64,000 bases of DNA from Novipirellula herctigrandis (GTDB taxonomy: Bacteria > Planctomycetota > Planctomycetia > Pirellulales > Pirellulaceae), in contig SJPJ01000001.1 in the NCBI GenBank assembly GCA_007859835.1, positions 4,128,623 to 4,192,622 of the forward strand, in the 5' to 3' direction. A model generated the notes under the pieces. That model saw only the letters and a list, made by a program, of their open reading frames with translations, was not told the DNA's origin and made no database searches. Both the position numbers and the translations under genes were made by a program. Within the stretch, counting starts at the first letter, position 1. Each line of letters starts with the position of its first letter. Below, piece by piece: positions 7,643-17,096 of this stretch.

Positions 7643-9223
7643 CTACGCCGAGCGTCGGACTTCGTGCACCGGTGCGATATTGGAAATGCTTCGTATCCAT
7701 TTAGCTATTTCCGCACGACTGGGGGCTTTGGCTCCGCGCAGGTAACGCCGTCCCGCCGAGGTGGTGGAATAGCGAAGCACCTCTTGATGCAAGAAACTGA
7801 TGTCGCACTTTGCCAAATCCGCAGCATTTCGACAACCTGCGCCAGCCAACATTTGCACATCGCGGGCTCGCAAACCAGGGACCTCGCACATCAGCGTCGT
7901 CTGCGTTTGCCATAATGCGACGGTTTCGTCAGTAATCCAATAGGTCGCAAGCTGCTTGGCAACCACTTCGGCAGACGCGTCGAGAAACTCACCGACCAAG
8001 TGGATCCCGATCGCCTCGAATCGAGCAGCCGTTTTGGGGCCAATCGACGGGGCATCGACCAACGCATCTCGCCGCGAAAGACTTCCAAGCTGCGGCGATG
8101 GGCGATTCATCGCAATCGACACAGGATTCCCGCGCTCATCATATCGCACCGAAGTGCCGGTGGTCTGGGCCGCTTCGGACGCGTCGACATCGACATCTGC
8201 AAACGGATCGACATCTGCAAACGGATTGTCGGAATCCGCCGCCGTCACGGCAATCTTCGTTTCCGTCGACTCCAATTGCCGCTTGCGTTGGGCCTTCCAA
8301 CGAAGCTCGTCGCGGTGCACCTTGACTACACGGTGAACCACATCAACATCACTAGGCAAATGCTCGCGAACGTCGCCGGTGCGTTGGTACTCACCAAATA
8401 GCTTTTCAATCTTGATCTTTTGAACTTTCGATTCAATTCGGCGAAGCCACAAACGAGTTGGCACCTTGATCGTCGACATCAGCATCGGCAGTGTTAGTGA
8501 TCCAGTGGGCAAAGGCTTTGCACGAAGCGACTCCGCATCGAGCGAGGCTCGCTCGAGCACGCGAGCCCACCCCGTAATCGCCAATCCAAAAAGCTCGCTG
8601 AGCATCGCATGGGTGTCATGGTCAAAACCGGCCTGCGGGTCTTTCACGCCCTCATCCAATCGATAGTGATCAATCAAGAATTGGTACTTTCGGTTGGCAA
8701 AACGGGCTCCATGCAAAATGGCTTCTCCGAGCCATCCGGGATGGTCCGACATCTGGAAAACGACTCGAAGCTCATCATCGACCCAATTTTGATAGATCGA
8801 GTGGTACGATTTTGTGACGCTCCATTCAATCGGTCGATGCAACACCTTTTCACGTTCGCATTGGGCCGTGTGCAGCGGCATCATCGGGTCCGTGAAGTAA
8901 TGACTAAGTACGCCAGCCGCATGAGCCGCGTCGCGGAAGCGATCCGTTCGCAGGTATTTCATCAGTCGGTCATACCATTGATGAGCCACTCTCGGGGCGC
9001 CGCCCCAATAGCCATCGTTCACATGGACGACATGGTTTTGAAAATCACGGAACCGAGTATCGGGGTCTTTTGCGCCCGTTAAATATCGGTCATGGTGCTG
9101 AAGCAGTAGGTTCGATAATCGTTGGCCGCTGTCGGTTTGAACAAGGGGAAGGGCATCGATTGCAAAATAGTGATGCGTACTTCGGCAGTGAGCCGCTCGC
9201 AAAATCGAAAGCAGTGGTTTCAT
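7643..9223 (-). CDS. Zinc-dependent phospholipase C-like domain fused to DUF4332
   Basis: The N-terminal 240 residues show the helical Zn-phospholipase C/S1-P1 type metal site: an early HHYFAID, a central HAAGVLSHYFTDPMMPLHTAQ-type block (HxxxDxxxPxH) and a later HYR and HDTH. After a basic, charged linker comes a C-terminal helix-hairpin-helix DUF4332 module with the two typical half-repeats (PSIGPKTAARFEAIGI and VPGLRARDVQMLAGAG). The linker contains an in-frame DPFADV duplication. No signal peptide is evident, so it may be cytoplasmic. The start is ATG 9223, directly preceded by an in-frame GTG. Substrate is unknown; DUF4332 hints at binding of nucleic acid or another protein. Confidence 0.75.
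   Translation of the reverse strand: MKPLLSILRAAHCRSTHHYFAIDALPLVQTDSGQRLSNLLLQHHDRYLTGAKDPDTRFRDFQNHVVHVNDGYWGGAPRVAHQWYDRLMKYLRTDRFRDAAHAAGVLSHYFTDPMMPLHTAQCEREKVLHRPIEWSVTKSYHSIYQNWVDDELRVVFQMSDHPGWLGEAILHGARFANRKYQFLIDHYRLDEGVKDPQAGFDHDTHAMLSELFGLAITGWARVLERASLDAESLRAKPLPTGSLTLPMLMSTIKVPTRLWLRRIESKVQKIKIEKLFGEYQRTGDVREHLPSDVDVVHRVVKVHRDELRWKAQRKRQLESTETKIAVTAADSDNPFADVDPFADVDVDASEAAQTTGTSVRYDERGNPVSIAMNRPSPQLGSLSRRDALVDAPSIGPKTAARFEAIGIHLVGEFLDASAEVVAKQLATYWITDETVALWQTQTTLMCEVPGLRARDVQMLAGAGCRNAADLAKCDISFLHQEVLRYSTTSAGRRYLRGAKAPSRAEIAKWIRSISNIAPVHEVRRSA
8191..8226. repeat. In-frame 2 x 18-bp tandem repeat
   Basis: Perfect units CGACATCTGCAAACGGAT at 8191-8208 and 8209-8226, with a partial third on the left. 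They encode the hexapeptide DPFADV twice in the linker of the phospholipase-like/DUF4332 protein. Confidence 0.93.
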
Positions 9224-9365
9224 CACGTCACGAACCGTTGGCGTTTAGAGAGTCTTTCATCAGGACGGAGTAGCCGCACCGGCCCAAGTCTGCCATCTTT
9301 TTCGCCACGACGGCAAGAGAGATCCGGGAATCGACTCGTCTCGTTTGCCCCCCCGTTAGCTTTGC

Positions 9366-9426
9366 CACCGATTACTTTGCCACCGACTTACTTTGTCACC
9401 GACTTACTTTGTCACCGACTTACTCG
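9366..9426. repeat. About four copies of a 15-16 bp repeat spanning a stop codon
   Basis: The unit is CACCGACTTACTTTGT. Copies lie at 9366-9380 (15 bp variant), 9381-9396, 9397-9412 and 9413-9426 (partial). The last copy contains the TAA stop (9420-9422) of the minus-strand TIGR03790 gene, so each further copy carries another TAA. Confidence 0.92.
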
Positions 9427-11486
9427 ATGACAGTTCGCTCGCCTCGCACTTTTGCAACCACTTCGCCGTCGACGTCGGCAAAGCTAGCAATGGCTTGCAA
9501 CCTGAGCGGGCCGTCGCCGAGTTTGCTCAGGTCGATCGACGAGGTGCCGCTATCGCCTTGGATCATGACGAGCGACTGGTCAAAACAGAATATTTCCACC
9601 GACTGGGCTTCTTTACACAACACAGAAACGTCGGCTTTTCCCGCTTCGGTCACTTCCACCTTTAGAACGGGGGCATCGTATCGCCCGGGCGCACGAAAGG
9701 TTTTCGCGTATCGCATCATCGGCTCGGTAGGATCTTTTCCGACAACCGCCAACGTGATCTGTAACTCACCCGAGAGTTTGTCGGGGAATCGGAGGTTGTA
9801 ATTCGCGAGCGCCGGCGCAGCCTGAACGAGTTTCCCATTGACAAACAACTCCGCGTGGTGAGCCTGAGCGGTGGGGGATTCGGTTTCTTTCGCGCTCCGC
9901 CGAATTCCCACCACGTTGATCAACTCAGCCTTAGAGCCAACCGTTGACTTCATCGCCATCTCGACTTGATCGATTGGTGGACGAGCAAACGGTTGACACA
10001 ATGGATCGCCGACGATCAAGGTTTGATACGGCGAGGTAATTGACAAATAAAACGCTTCGATTGCGGTCACGCCATCCGCATAATATCCATACATCATCGG
10101 ATGCGGAAACTTGAATTGCAGCGAATAGGGCTCTGCAACGGAGCCACTACTCATCGCCGCCCCGGCATGCAGCAGGGCATTCAACTTAGTTTGTGAGGCG
10201 GTGTGGTAATTGGCCCCATGACTGGTCAAGTTATCGGCAATCGCGCCGGGCACAAATTTCCACCGACGTGTTAGCAAGTCAAACGTCGCCACACCAAGCA
10301 TTAGTCCACACACATTGACGGAGTCTTTTGGTAATGCGCCATGAACAATCTTTGCCATTTCACCTTGATTGCTCAGATAAACCAGCGTATTTGCGATCCC
10401 CGGAAGCCTTGTCTTGGTTCGCACATCGCCCGTGAGCGTGAATAGGTATTCGCCATCCGGATAGGTTCGATCGGCGGTAGCACTCCGTTGAAGCACTTCG
10501 ACGGCGCGATCGATCGTGCTGCCGTGTGCATGGACCGTACCAAGCATGCAACTTAACAAGAACGAGATCCCACCATCTTTGACGGGAACCGCTTCACCGG
10601 ATGCCATCCATCCACGTAGACTCGAAAAGCCAACCGGGCTTTGCATGCTAAGCGGCGCGGCGTTCATCGCCTTCACCGCCGATGCGATTGGCTCGTCTTC
10701 AATGAGAGCAGAGAGAAGTTTGGTTTCTTTCAGGTAGCGAGCATAATCCCATCCACCTGCGATCGCTTTTCGCAACATCTCCGCTGCAGCCTGGGGATCG
10801 TCGGCGGCAGAGTAAGCTTCGGCGGATTTAATCGCCAATGCAGTAAGGGTTGGATGCGTTTCAAAAAGGGCCTTCAGCGACTCGGCGGACGCTTTCGCAG
10901 TGTCACTTTCCAAACCTTCGATGGCACTATCGTACTGCTCGGCCTCTTCGCCCGAGAAAGGATTGCGAAAGGTTCGTTGAAACGTTCCACGCGCATAGAG
11001 GTTGGATTCCCAGCCCAAATAGCCCGCTTCGTCGGCAAGAATGAAGCGATAAAAGAATGTCAAACCGGTTAACGATGCGGTACCACTTTGGTACTTCTTT
11101 GCCGCCGTGTCGGTGAGCCGAGCGGTGTGCTCTTTCACCGTCACCGAAGTGGGAAACCCTGCCGAATAGGCGATCACCTTTGCTTGCCCGGCAAGCCCGC
11201 GTTTGTCAATCGTCTCAAGCAGTGGCATCAGAATCTTGGACTTGAAATCACCCAATTCAATCGTCAACCGCTTTGGCACATCCTCTAGAAAGATGACGTT
11301 TCCAGTTGGAATGTCGCGAAGTTCACAATAATAATTAGCCAATGTCCTCGATTCGGTTGACCCGGAATTGACGACGACAATCACATTTTCGGGGACGATA
11401 CCCGCCGACGCTTGCGGAACATTTAAAATGCCCCAATAGACGATAAAAAAAACTAGCAAGCTGGCTTGCGGGCGTAAAAATCGCAA
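9420..11486 (-). CDS. TIGR03790-family secreted protein
   Basis: The 688-residue protein starts with a signal peptide (MRFLRPQASLLVFFIVYWGI...ASAG) followed by NVIVVVNSGSTESRTLANYY, the hallmark of the TIGR03790 family common in planctomycetes and acidobacteria. The middle has a TPR-like stretch (SAEAYSAADDPQAAAEML), and HPMMYGYYADG with IVGDPLCQPFA matches the conserved C-terminal part of the family. A beta-rich tail (about 570-688) ends the protein. The function is unknown; surface or periplasmic location is inferred from the signal. The start is TTG 11486 with GAGG about 8 bases upstream. The stop lies inside a tandem repeat. Confidence 0.8.
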   Translation of the reverse strand: MRFLRPQASLLVFFIVYWGILNVPQASAGIVPENVIVVVNSGSTESRTLANYYCELRDIPTGNVIFLEDVPKRLTIELGDFKSKILMPLLETIDKRGLAGQAKVIAYSAGFPTSVTVKEHTARLTDTAAKKYQSGTASLTGLTFFYRFILADEAGYLGWESNLYARGTFQRTFRNPFSGEEAEQYDSAIEGLESDTAKASAESLKALFETHPTLTALAIKSAEAYSAADDPQAAAEMLRKAIAGGWDYARYLKETKLLSALIEDEPIASAVKAMNAAPLSMQSPVGFSSLRGWMASGEAVPVKDGGISFLLSCMLGTVHAHGSTIDRAVEVLQRSATADRTYPDGEYLFTLTGDVRTKTRLPGIANTLVYLSNQGEMAKIVHGALPKDSVNVCGLMLGVATFDLLTRRWKFVPGAIADNLTSHGANYHTASQTKLNALLHAGAAMSSGSVAEPYSLQFKFPHPMMYGYYADGVTAIEAFYLSITSPYQTLIVGDPLCQPFARPPIDQVEMAMKSTVGSKAELINVVGIRRSAKETESPTAQAHHAELFVNGKLVQAAPALANYNLRFPDKLSGELQITLAVVGKDPTEPMMRYAKTFRAPGRYDAPVLKVEVTEAGKADVSVLCKEAQSVEIFCFDQSLVMIQGDSGTSSIDLSKLGDGPLRLQAIASFADVDGEVVAKVRGERTVIE

Positions 11487-11609
11487 AAAAAGGTCCTCAA
11501 CTTCGAGTGGATCAACGGTTCTTCAATGTAATCGAAACTGGCCCGATTGTCTGTCGCTGCCCTTTCGCATCAACAGCCAATACGGATAATTCTATAGCTG
11601 CTGTCAAAT

Positions 11610-12308
11610 ATGTTGGCTCTATCAAAGGTGCGTCCCAAGTTGAACGAAACGAAACCCCAATCGCTAATTGATCCATCGTTCTTGTTTCGGTTCGAAGTTC
11701 GGTTGACTCAAGACGATCTGGCTTGGACCACCAAAGGTTTGTCACTTCCTGAGAGCTGCCGTCTGCCTTCGTTCGGTGCTCTTGCTGATCGAAATGTGTT
11801 CGCAGATGTACGGATGGCTTGGAACGCATCCGGATTGGGCATTCAAGTCAGCGTAGCGGGAAAGCGTCAATTGCCGTGGTGCCGTGATTCGCGGCTTGAC
11901 GACAGCGACGGATTCCACCTCTGGATTGATACACGTTGCAGTCCTGGGATTCACCGCGCGACTCAGTTTTGTCATCGCTTTCTTTGGATGCCGGCTGGTG
12001 GTGGACCGAAACGAGAGACCCCGGTCGCGGCCTGGATTCCGATTAACCGAGCCAGAGCGAATCCGAAACCGGTTGCACCCGATGCACTGAAGATCGCCGC
12101 AAGCCCTCGTCACGACGGTTATCAAATGTCGGGCTTTGTTCCTGCCAAAGCACTCACGGGATACGACCCAGTCGACCAACCTCGGATCAGTTTGTATTAC
12201 GCAGTGATTGACCGTGAATTGGGGTGGCAAACGTTGACACTCGGCCCCGAATATCCTGTCTTGGAAGATCCGAGTTTGTGGGGCGAGGGCGAACTCAGTC
12301 GCGCATGA
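11610..12308 (+). CDS. CBM9-like conserved planctomycete protein
   Basis: This 232-residue protein has an all-beta pattern like carbohydrate-binding module family 9. It has an opening DPSFLFRFE, VRMAWNASGLGIQVSV, a DGFHLWIDTR block and a C-terminal ISLYYAVIDRELGWQTLTLG with a short acidic end. No signal peptide is visible. Such proteins are widespread but uncharacterised in planctomycetes; polysaccharide binding is a family-level guess. It is divergent from the TIGR03790 gene and convergent with the membrane protein gene. A long opposite frame over the same bases lacks any recognisable domain and was left out. Confidence 0.65.
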   Translation: MLALSKVRPKLNETKPQSLIDPSFLFRFEVRLTQDDLAWTTKGLSLPESCRLPSFGALADRNVFADVRMAWNASGLGIQVSVAGKRQLPWCRDSRLDDSDGFHLWIDTRCSPGIHRATQFCHRFLWMPAGGGPKRETPVAAWIPINRARANPKPVAPDALKIAASPRHDGYQMSGFVPAKALTGYDPVDQPRISLYYAVIDRELGWQTLTLGPEYPVLEDPSLWGEGELSRA

Positions 12309-12444
12309 GCCCAATGCGATGATGTTGGAATCGATATTTTTGGGTGATGGTGTTCTGGCTGTTTCCAATGAATTGCCCGGGTCGCTGGCTCGCTCACAAA
12401 CGAAACGGCAAACGCCATCAACAGGCAAAACAACGCTCGTCGAA

Positions 12445-12489
12445 TGTAGCCCACTGAAATGTAGCCCCGTGAACTGTAGCCCCGTGAAC
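12445..12489. repeat. 3 x 15-bp tandem repeat beyond a gene end
   Basis: Units TGTAGCCCACTGAAA, TGTAGCCCCGTGAAC and TGTAGCCCCGTGAAC lie at 12445-12459, 12460-12474 and 12475-12489. They sit a few bases past the stop of the minus-strand membrane-protein gene, in the gap between convergent genes. Confidence 0.9.
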
Positions 12490-12494
12490 TGTCA

Positions 12495-13229
12495 CTACAT
12501 CATGCCACCGCCACCCATCTGACCGCCGGGGGATGGCGAAAATGGATCCGGAAACACATTTGCCGGGGCGACCGTCGACGCGGCAAACATCCAAACGCCC
12601 AATGTGATGGCCAATAGAATGATGGCCAATCGTTTTCGCTGCCATGTAAACACCAACACCATTGACGCGGCCGTTAGTGATTGAGAAAACGCCACGATGA
12701 CGCCCCAATGTGATGGTGGTTGTAGTGACAAACGCTGCCATCCAAAACAAGCCATCGCGATGCCAAGCGTTACCCAAAACAGGTCGACGAGCTCGATTTG
12801 GCGACGGTGTTTGGATTGCACCAAGAAGCCATTGACCAACGGACGCAGCGAAATCGCGATCGCAAATGTCAGCGTCCATTGGAAAAGAAGTTCGTCGAAC
12901 CAGTAAAGCCGTTTCGTGCCATGCTGCATCAAGGAATCGAACACGTTGTGCGCTCCCGCTGCGTGGGGTCCGAGAAAGCCAAACAAGATAACAAGTAATG
13001 CTAAGAGCCCATGCCAACCTTTGATGCCGTACCAAGTGGCATAGACGATCATGACGTGTGCTACCAACGTGTAACCGGTGGCGAGCCCCAGCGAGAAAAA
13101 GGCAAGCGCAGCGTCAGTTTCTCTCAACGGAACCGGCTCGGTCGGATCGATGGACCAGAACCAAAGGGTTGCATGTAGCACTAAAAAGAGCGTGACCAGT
13201 TGCAATGCGACCGGCCAACGAATCGTCAT
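12495..13229 (-). CDS. Multi-spanning membrane protein of unknown function
   Basis: About 244 residues with roughly seven hydrophobic helices (first VALQLVTLFLVLHATLWFW, last LAIILLAITLGVWMFAAST) and a Gly/Met-rich C-terminus (GGQMGGGGMM). The pattern HNVFDSLMQHGTKRLYWFDEL lies in a loop or helix end. I do not recognise the family. The frame is open to an ATG at 13313, adding 28 mostly non-hydrophobic residues; I prefer ATG 13229 because MTIRWPVALQLV is a natural membrane-protein start. It is divergent from the AsmA-like gene. Confidence 0.6.
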   Translation of the reverse strand: MTIRWPVALQLVTLFLVLHATLWFWSIDPTEPVPLRETDAALAFFSLGLATGYTLVAHVMIVYATWYGIKGWHGLLALLVILFGFLGPHAAGAHNVFDSLMQHGTKRLYWFDELLFQWTLTFAIAISLRPLVNGFLVQSKHRRQIELVDLFWVTLGIAMACFGWQRLSLQPPSHWGVIVAFSQSLTAASMVLVFTWQRKRLAIILLAITLGVWMFAASTVAPANVFPDPFSPSPGGQMGGGGMM

Positions 13230-13475
13230 CAAAGCGGCAGAGCGAGTTCGGTTCAAATTCAACGCCACAAACAGATGAGTTGCCAGGAATCCTGGCGCGA
13301 GTGCAGGCGTCATCCTCTTCTGCGAGAGGTGACTACCTCAAATCTAGCAGAATATGCATCGCCGATGCTATCAAAACCCGCTGTAAATCTGTCTTGGGTT
13401 CGCCGGTCGTTTCTGGTTACACTCCACACTTGCCTCTCTTCTCATATTTGTGTGGTCCGCGGCAAGGATGTTTCC

Positions 13476-16400
13476 GTGAAGACAGACGATTCCTACCTCG
13501 ATCGAATCGAGCGAACCGAAAAACAACAAACATTGCGCCGCCGCGAAAATCAAAGTCGGCGCCGGCGTTATTACATGCTCGGCAGCATTTTACTAGTCGC
13601 ATTTCTATTTTTAGCCGGCCCGAGTTTGGTCAGCCATTCACCGATGGGGCGATCGATCATCGCTAGCACTGCCGATGGTTTTGGCATCGATGCCTCAGCG
13701 AGCTCACTTCGCGTTGGGTGGATCACGCCGCTACGAATCAACGATTTGTCGATTACCGGACGCGAAGCAGGCAGTACGGTCACGATCGAGCAGCTCGACA
13801 CCGAATTGACGATCCTCGATTTGCTTCAAGGTGAAACCAATCACCTCGGAGCCGTCTCGCTGCGCGGTGTCGATGCTGCTTGCGAAATGCAAAATGGACG
13901 ATGCTCGATTGAAGATGACCTGAAGCACTTTTTTGACCAACCCAGTAGCGGCCAAACGACCACAGGCACAATCAACCTTCACGACCTTACCGTAAGAGTC
14001 AAAGAGACGGCCAATGACCAAACATGGACGTTATCTCAGGCAAACACAGAAGTCGAGCTATTGGCGACTTCCATACAAAGCAAATTCAGTGGAGTTTTGA
14101 GCGAACCACGCGGCAGCGAGGGGTCACTCCAAGGAACGATTGAATTTGGATCGGGCAACAAAGCGGACGATTCCGCATGGCATCTGGATCTGACTAGCGA
14201 TTCGCTACCGCTTTCGGTTGTCTCTCTGGTACGTCGTCGCATCACGGATTTGGCGGATCATATTCCTGCCGAAGTGCGTGGCGACGCGACGGGCGCCATC
14301 GAAGTTTATGGAAGCGTCGACGGATCCATTGATGCGGTCGTGCGGCAATTTCAAGTTCGCAACTTGGCTGCTGCAAGCCCCTCTCAGAATTTGCGGCGAT
14401 GGAACAACCAACTGGCGACCCTGGATGGCCGTTTGCGGATACTCGGCAATCGAGTTATCGGCGAAGGCTTGGTGGCAACAACGGACTTTGCACGCGTAAC
14501 GCTCAATGGTGCTTTTTCCCGATCGATTACTTTGGTCGGTGCGAGCGACAATCCGGTTCGATGGCTTGATGCGCTCGAAGGTGCCGCGACGGCGGAAGTC
14601 GACTTAGCGTCGTTCGAACGAGCAATGCCAGGCGTATTGCCACTTCGACAAGAAGCGGAATTGGTATCAGGCCGAGTGATTGCATCGATCGAGTCGTTAC
14701 CGTCACACGAACTTCGCCGTCGCAGCTTGAGTATTCGCAGCGATTCGATTCGAGCGCGTTCAAGTGGCCGCCCAGTGATGCTAGAACCAATTGATCTTTC
14801 CGCGATCGTTTCGAGCGATCAAAACCAAATTCGTGCCGAGCGATTTGATCTAAAGAGCAGCTTTGCATCGGCGTCGGGACACGGAGATTTACGTAGTGGC
14901 GAGACCAATATTGATGTCGACTTTGGGCGTTTGGTCACCATGCTGCGGCCGATTATCGACATTTCGGATTCGGCGTTTGCCGGATCGGCACAAGGAAAAA
15001 TCCAATGGAATTCATCGGGCCAAAACGAATGGCGATTGGTTGGATTTGCCGATGCCCGCGAATTATTGCTGAGCTTTCCGAGTGGCAACCAACTTCGCCA
15101 TCCATCGCTGCGACTCGACGTCGACGCGGTGGGAACGTGGAACGGTCAGAACCTTGATCTATTGTCGGTGGCCAATGCAAAACTGTCTAGCGCAGGCTTG
15201 AACATCCGAGCAGAATTGGTTCAAGGGATTCGAAACCCTTCCACAAAAACGGCTTTGCCAATTCGTATCCAAGGGGAAGGCCGCCTGGAAACGCTCGCCG
15301 GAACACTTGGACCATGGCTGCCGAAAAACCTGCATGACATTGACGGTGGTTTCACCATGAACGCTCGCGCCGAAGTGTCGGTCGCGTCGGGCATCGGTCG
15401 GTTGACCGCAGCTACCACTGAATTGACTCAGCCGCGCGTTGCGTACGGAGATCGCTATTTTTCGCAGCCGAATGTTAGAATGCAATTCGATGGCGAATAC
15501 GATTGGACGAGTTCCGACATGCAGTGCCGCTCCATGACGGTCACAGGCGATGCGTTCTCGGCAGCTGTTCAAGGCGAAATAACCGAACAGTCGACCGACC
15601 TCGAAATCGCATGGCGAGCAATTCTTGAACGGATCCAAGGGAGCGTCAAAAGTCGCATTGTCTCACGACCAGGTGCCACGATCACGCAAGTCGGTTACCA
15701 AACCGGCCCACCTCCAAAAACCGAAGATTGGTTGGTGATGGGAGATTGCAATGGACGCTTTATCATCACGGGAAACGACCAATCGTACAACGTCGATACC
15801 GAATTTAATGGACAACGCGTCGCGCTGGTTCAACCCCCAAAAGCAAGTGCGGTTTCGCAGATGATGGGACCAATACCCAATCGACCATCCAGCTATGGCC
15901 AACCGCTGGGAGCCGCGCAAGTGGTTTGGTCAGAACCGAATCTGAAGATCAATGGCGTATTAAAGGTCGCCCCCACCGCGGGCGAGGTCGTCACCGATTC
16001 AATCAAGATTGCTTCGGATTGGTTCGCCAGCAGTTTGACGGGGCATGCCAATTGGAATGAAATGCAAACGGATTTGTCCGTAAAGGGACCGGCAAGAATC
16101 AAGATGGACGAAGTGGCGAAGCGACTGAGCCAATTGACTGGGACCACGATCCTTGCCGAAGGTATTCAAGAGACGCCGATTCAAATCAACGTCAATAGAA
16201 AGTCGGATGGGCACATCGCGATAACGGTCGCCGGCGATTTGGGCTGGGATTCAGCGGAAGTGGCTGGAGTCAAAATTGGCCACTCCACAGTTCCCGTTCG
16301 TCTTACGGAGACGACGGTGTTCGTTTCGCCGTCAACGATTCCCGTTGGCGATGGAAGACTAAACTTAGCGGGCGAAGTCAACTACCGACCGGGTCCCCTT

Positions 16401-17081
16401 TGGATGCGCGTGGAACCGGGACGGATTGCAGAATCGATCCGCGTCACCCCCGAAATGACCGATCGATGGCTCAAGTATCTCGCACCATTGGCGTCCGAAG
16501 CATCGCGCATTGACGGAACACTCGGTGCCGAACTTGACGAAGCGATCATCGTGATCGACAACCCCCAACAAAGTCGTGTGGTGGGGCGATTGAATATTGA
16601 ATCGGTCAATATGAATGCGGGGCCACTAGGAAACCAAATCATCGGTGGCCTACAGCAATTGAAGGCGCTTTCACAAGCATCGCTTCCACAAACCGCCCCC
16701 AATCAATCATCAACCTTGATTCGCATGCCTGCACAAACGGTTGACTTCATGGTCGACCACGGCGTCGTCACTCACCGACGGCTATTTTTAGACATTGACC
16801 GAGCGACGGTGATTACCAGTGGCAACGTATCGTTCGATGGCCGAATGGATTTGGACGCTCAAGTGCCCTTGGACGCTCGCTGGTTAGGTAGCGATTTGCA
16901 AGGACTGGCTGGCCAACCCGTGACGTTACCAATCGATGGAACGTTATCACGGCCTAGCCTTGATTCATCCGGAGTTCGCAAAGTAGTCACGCAATTGGGA
17001 ATCCAAGCGGTTCAAAGTAACGCCGAGAACTACCTGCAAAAACAACTTGGAAAAAGTATCGACAAACTCTTTGGTCGGTAA
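13476..17081 (+). CDS. Large AsmA-like membrane-anchored protein
   Basis: The 1,201-residue protein has a basic N-terminus (RRRENQSRRRRYY), one membrane helix (about 33-52) and a very long periplasmic beta-rich region. The C-terminal 250 residues have the AsmA/TamB look (INVNRKSDGHIAITVAGDLG, NLAGEVNYRPGPLWMRVEPG, VTSGNVSFDGRMDLDAQVPL-like segments). Proteins of this type form lipid-conducting bridges or affect outer-membrane assembly. I choose GTG 13476 because AAGGA lies 7 bases upstream; the frame is open further left but that part is Arg/Ser/Cys-rich and overlaps the divergent gene. It is monocistronic as far as can be seen. Confidence 0.7.
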   Translation: MKTDDSYLDRIERTEKQQTLRRRENQSRRRRYYMLGSILLVAFLFLAGPSLVSHSPMGRSIIASTADGFGIDASASSLRVGWITPLRINDLSITGREAGSTVTIEQLDTELTILDLLQGETNHLGAVSLRGVDAACEMQNGRCSIEDDLKHFFDQPSSGQTTTGTINLHDLTVRVKETANDQTWTLSQANTEVELLATSIQSKFSGVLSEPRGSEGSLQGTIEFGSGNKADDSAWHLDLTSDSLPLSVVSLVRRRITDLADHIPAEVRGDATGAIEVYGSVDGSIDAVVRQFQVRNLAAASPSQNLRRWNNQLATLDGRLRILGNRVIGEGLVATTDFARVTLNGAFSRSITLVGASDNPVRWLDALEGAATAEVDLASFERAMPGVLPLRQEAELVSGRVIASIESLPSHELRRRSLSIRSDSIRARSSGRPVMLEPIDLSAIVSSDQNQIRAERFDLKSSFASASGHGDLRSGETNIDVDFGRLVTMLRPIIDISDSAFAGSAQGKIQWNSSGQNEWRLVGFADARELLLSFPSGNQLRHPSLRLDVDAVGTWNGQNLDLLSVANAKLSSAGLNIRAELVQGIRNPSTKTALPIRIQGEGRLETLAGTLGPWLPKNLHDIDGGFTMNARAEVSVASGIGRLTAATTELTQPRVAYGDRYFSQPNVRMQFDGEYDWTSSDMQCRSMTVTGDAFSAAVQGEITEQSTDLEIAWRAILERIQGSVKSRIVSRPGATITQVGYQTGPPPKTEDWLVMGDCNGRFIITGNDQSYNVDTEFNGQRVALVQPPKASAVSQMMGPIPNRPSSYGQPLGAAQVVWSEPNLKINGVLKVAPTAGEVVTDSIKIASDWFASSLTGHANWNEMQTDLSVKGPARIKMDEVAKRLSQLTGTTILAEGIQETPIQINVNRKSDGHIAITVAGDLGWDSAEVAGVKIGHSTVPVRLTETTVFVSPSTIPVGDGRLNLAGEVNYRPGPLWMRVEPGRIAESIRVTPEMTDRWLKYLAPLASEASRIDGTLGAELDEAIIVIDNPQQSRVVGRLNIESVNMNAGPLGNQIIGGLQQLKALSQASLPQTAPNQSSTLIRMPAQTVDFMVDHGVVTHRRLFLDIDRATVITSGNVSFDGRMDLDAQVPLDARWLGSDLQGLAGQPVTLPIDGTLSRPSLDSSGVRKVVTQLGIQAVQSNAENYLQKQLGKSIDKLFGR

Positions 17082-17096
17082 ATAAAACGATTATTG

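Noticed and set aside
11742-12428. 228-residue minus-strand frame over the CBM9-like gene
   Set aside because: Arg/Ser/Cys-rich with no motif; the plus strand has the recognisable conserved DxxFLFRFE and DGFHLWIDTR blocks.
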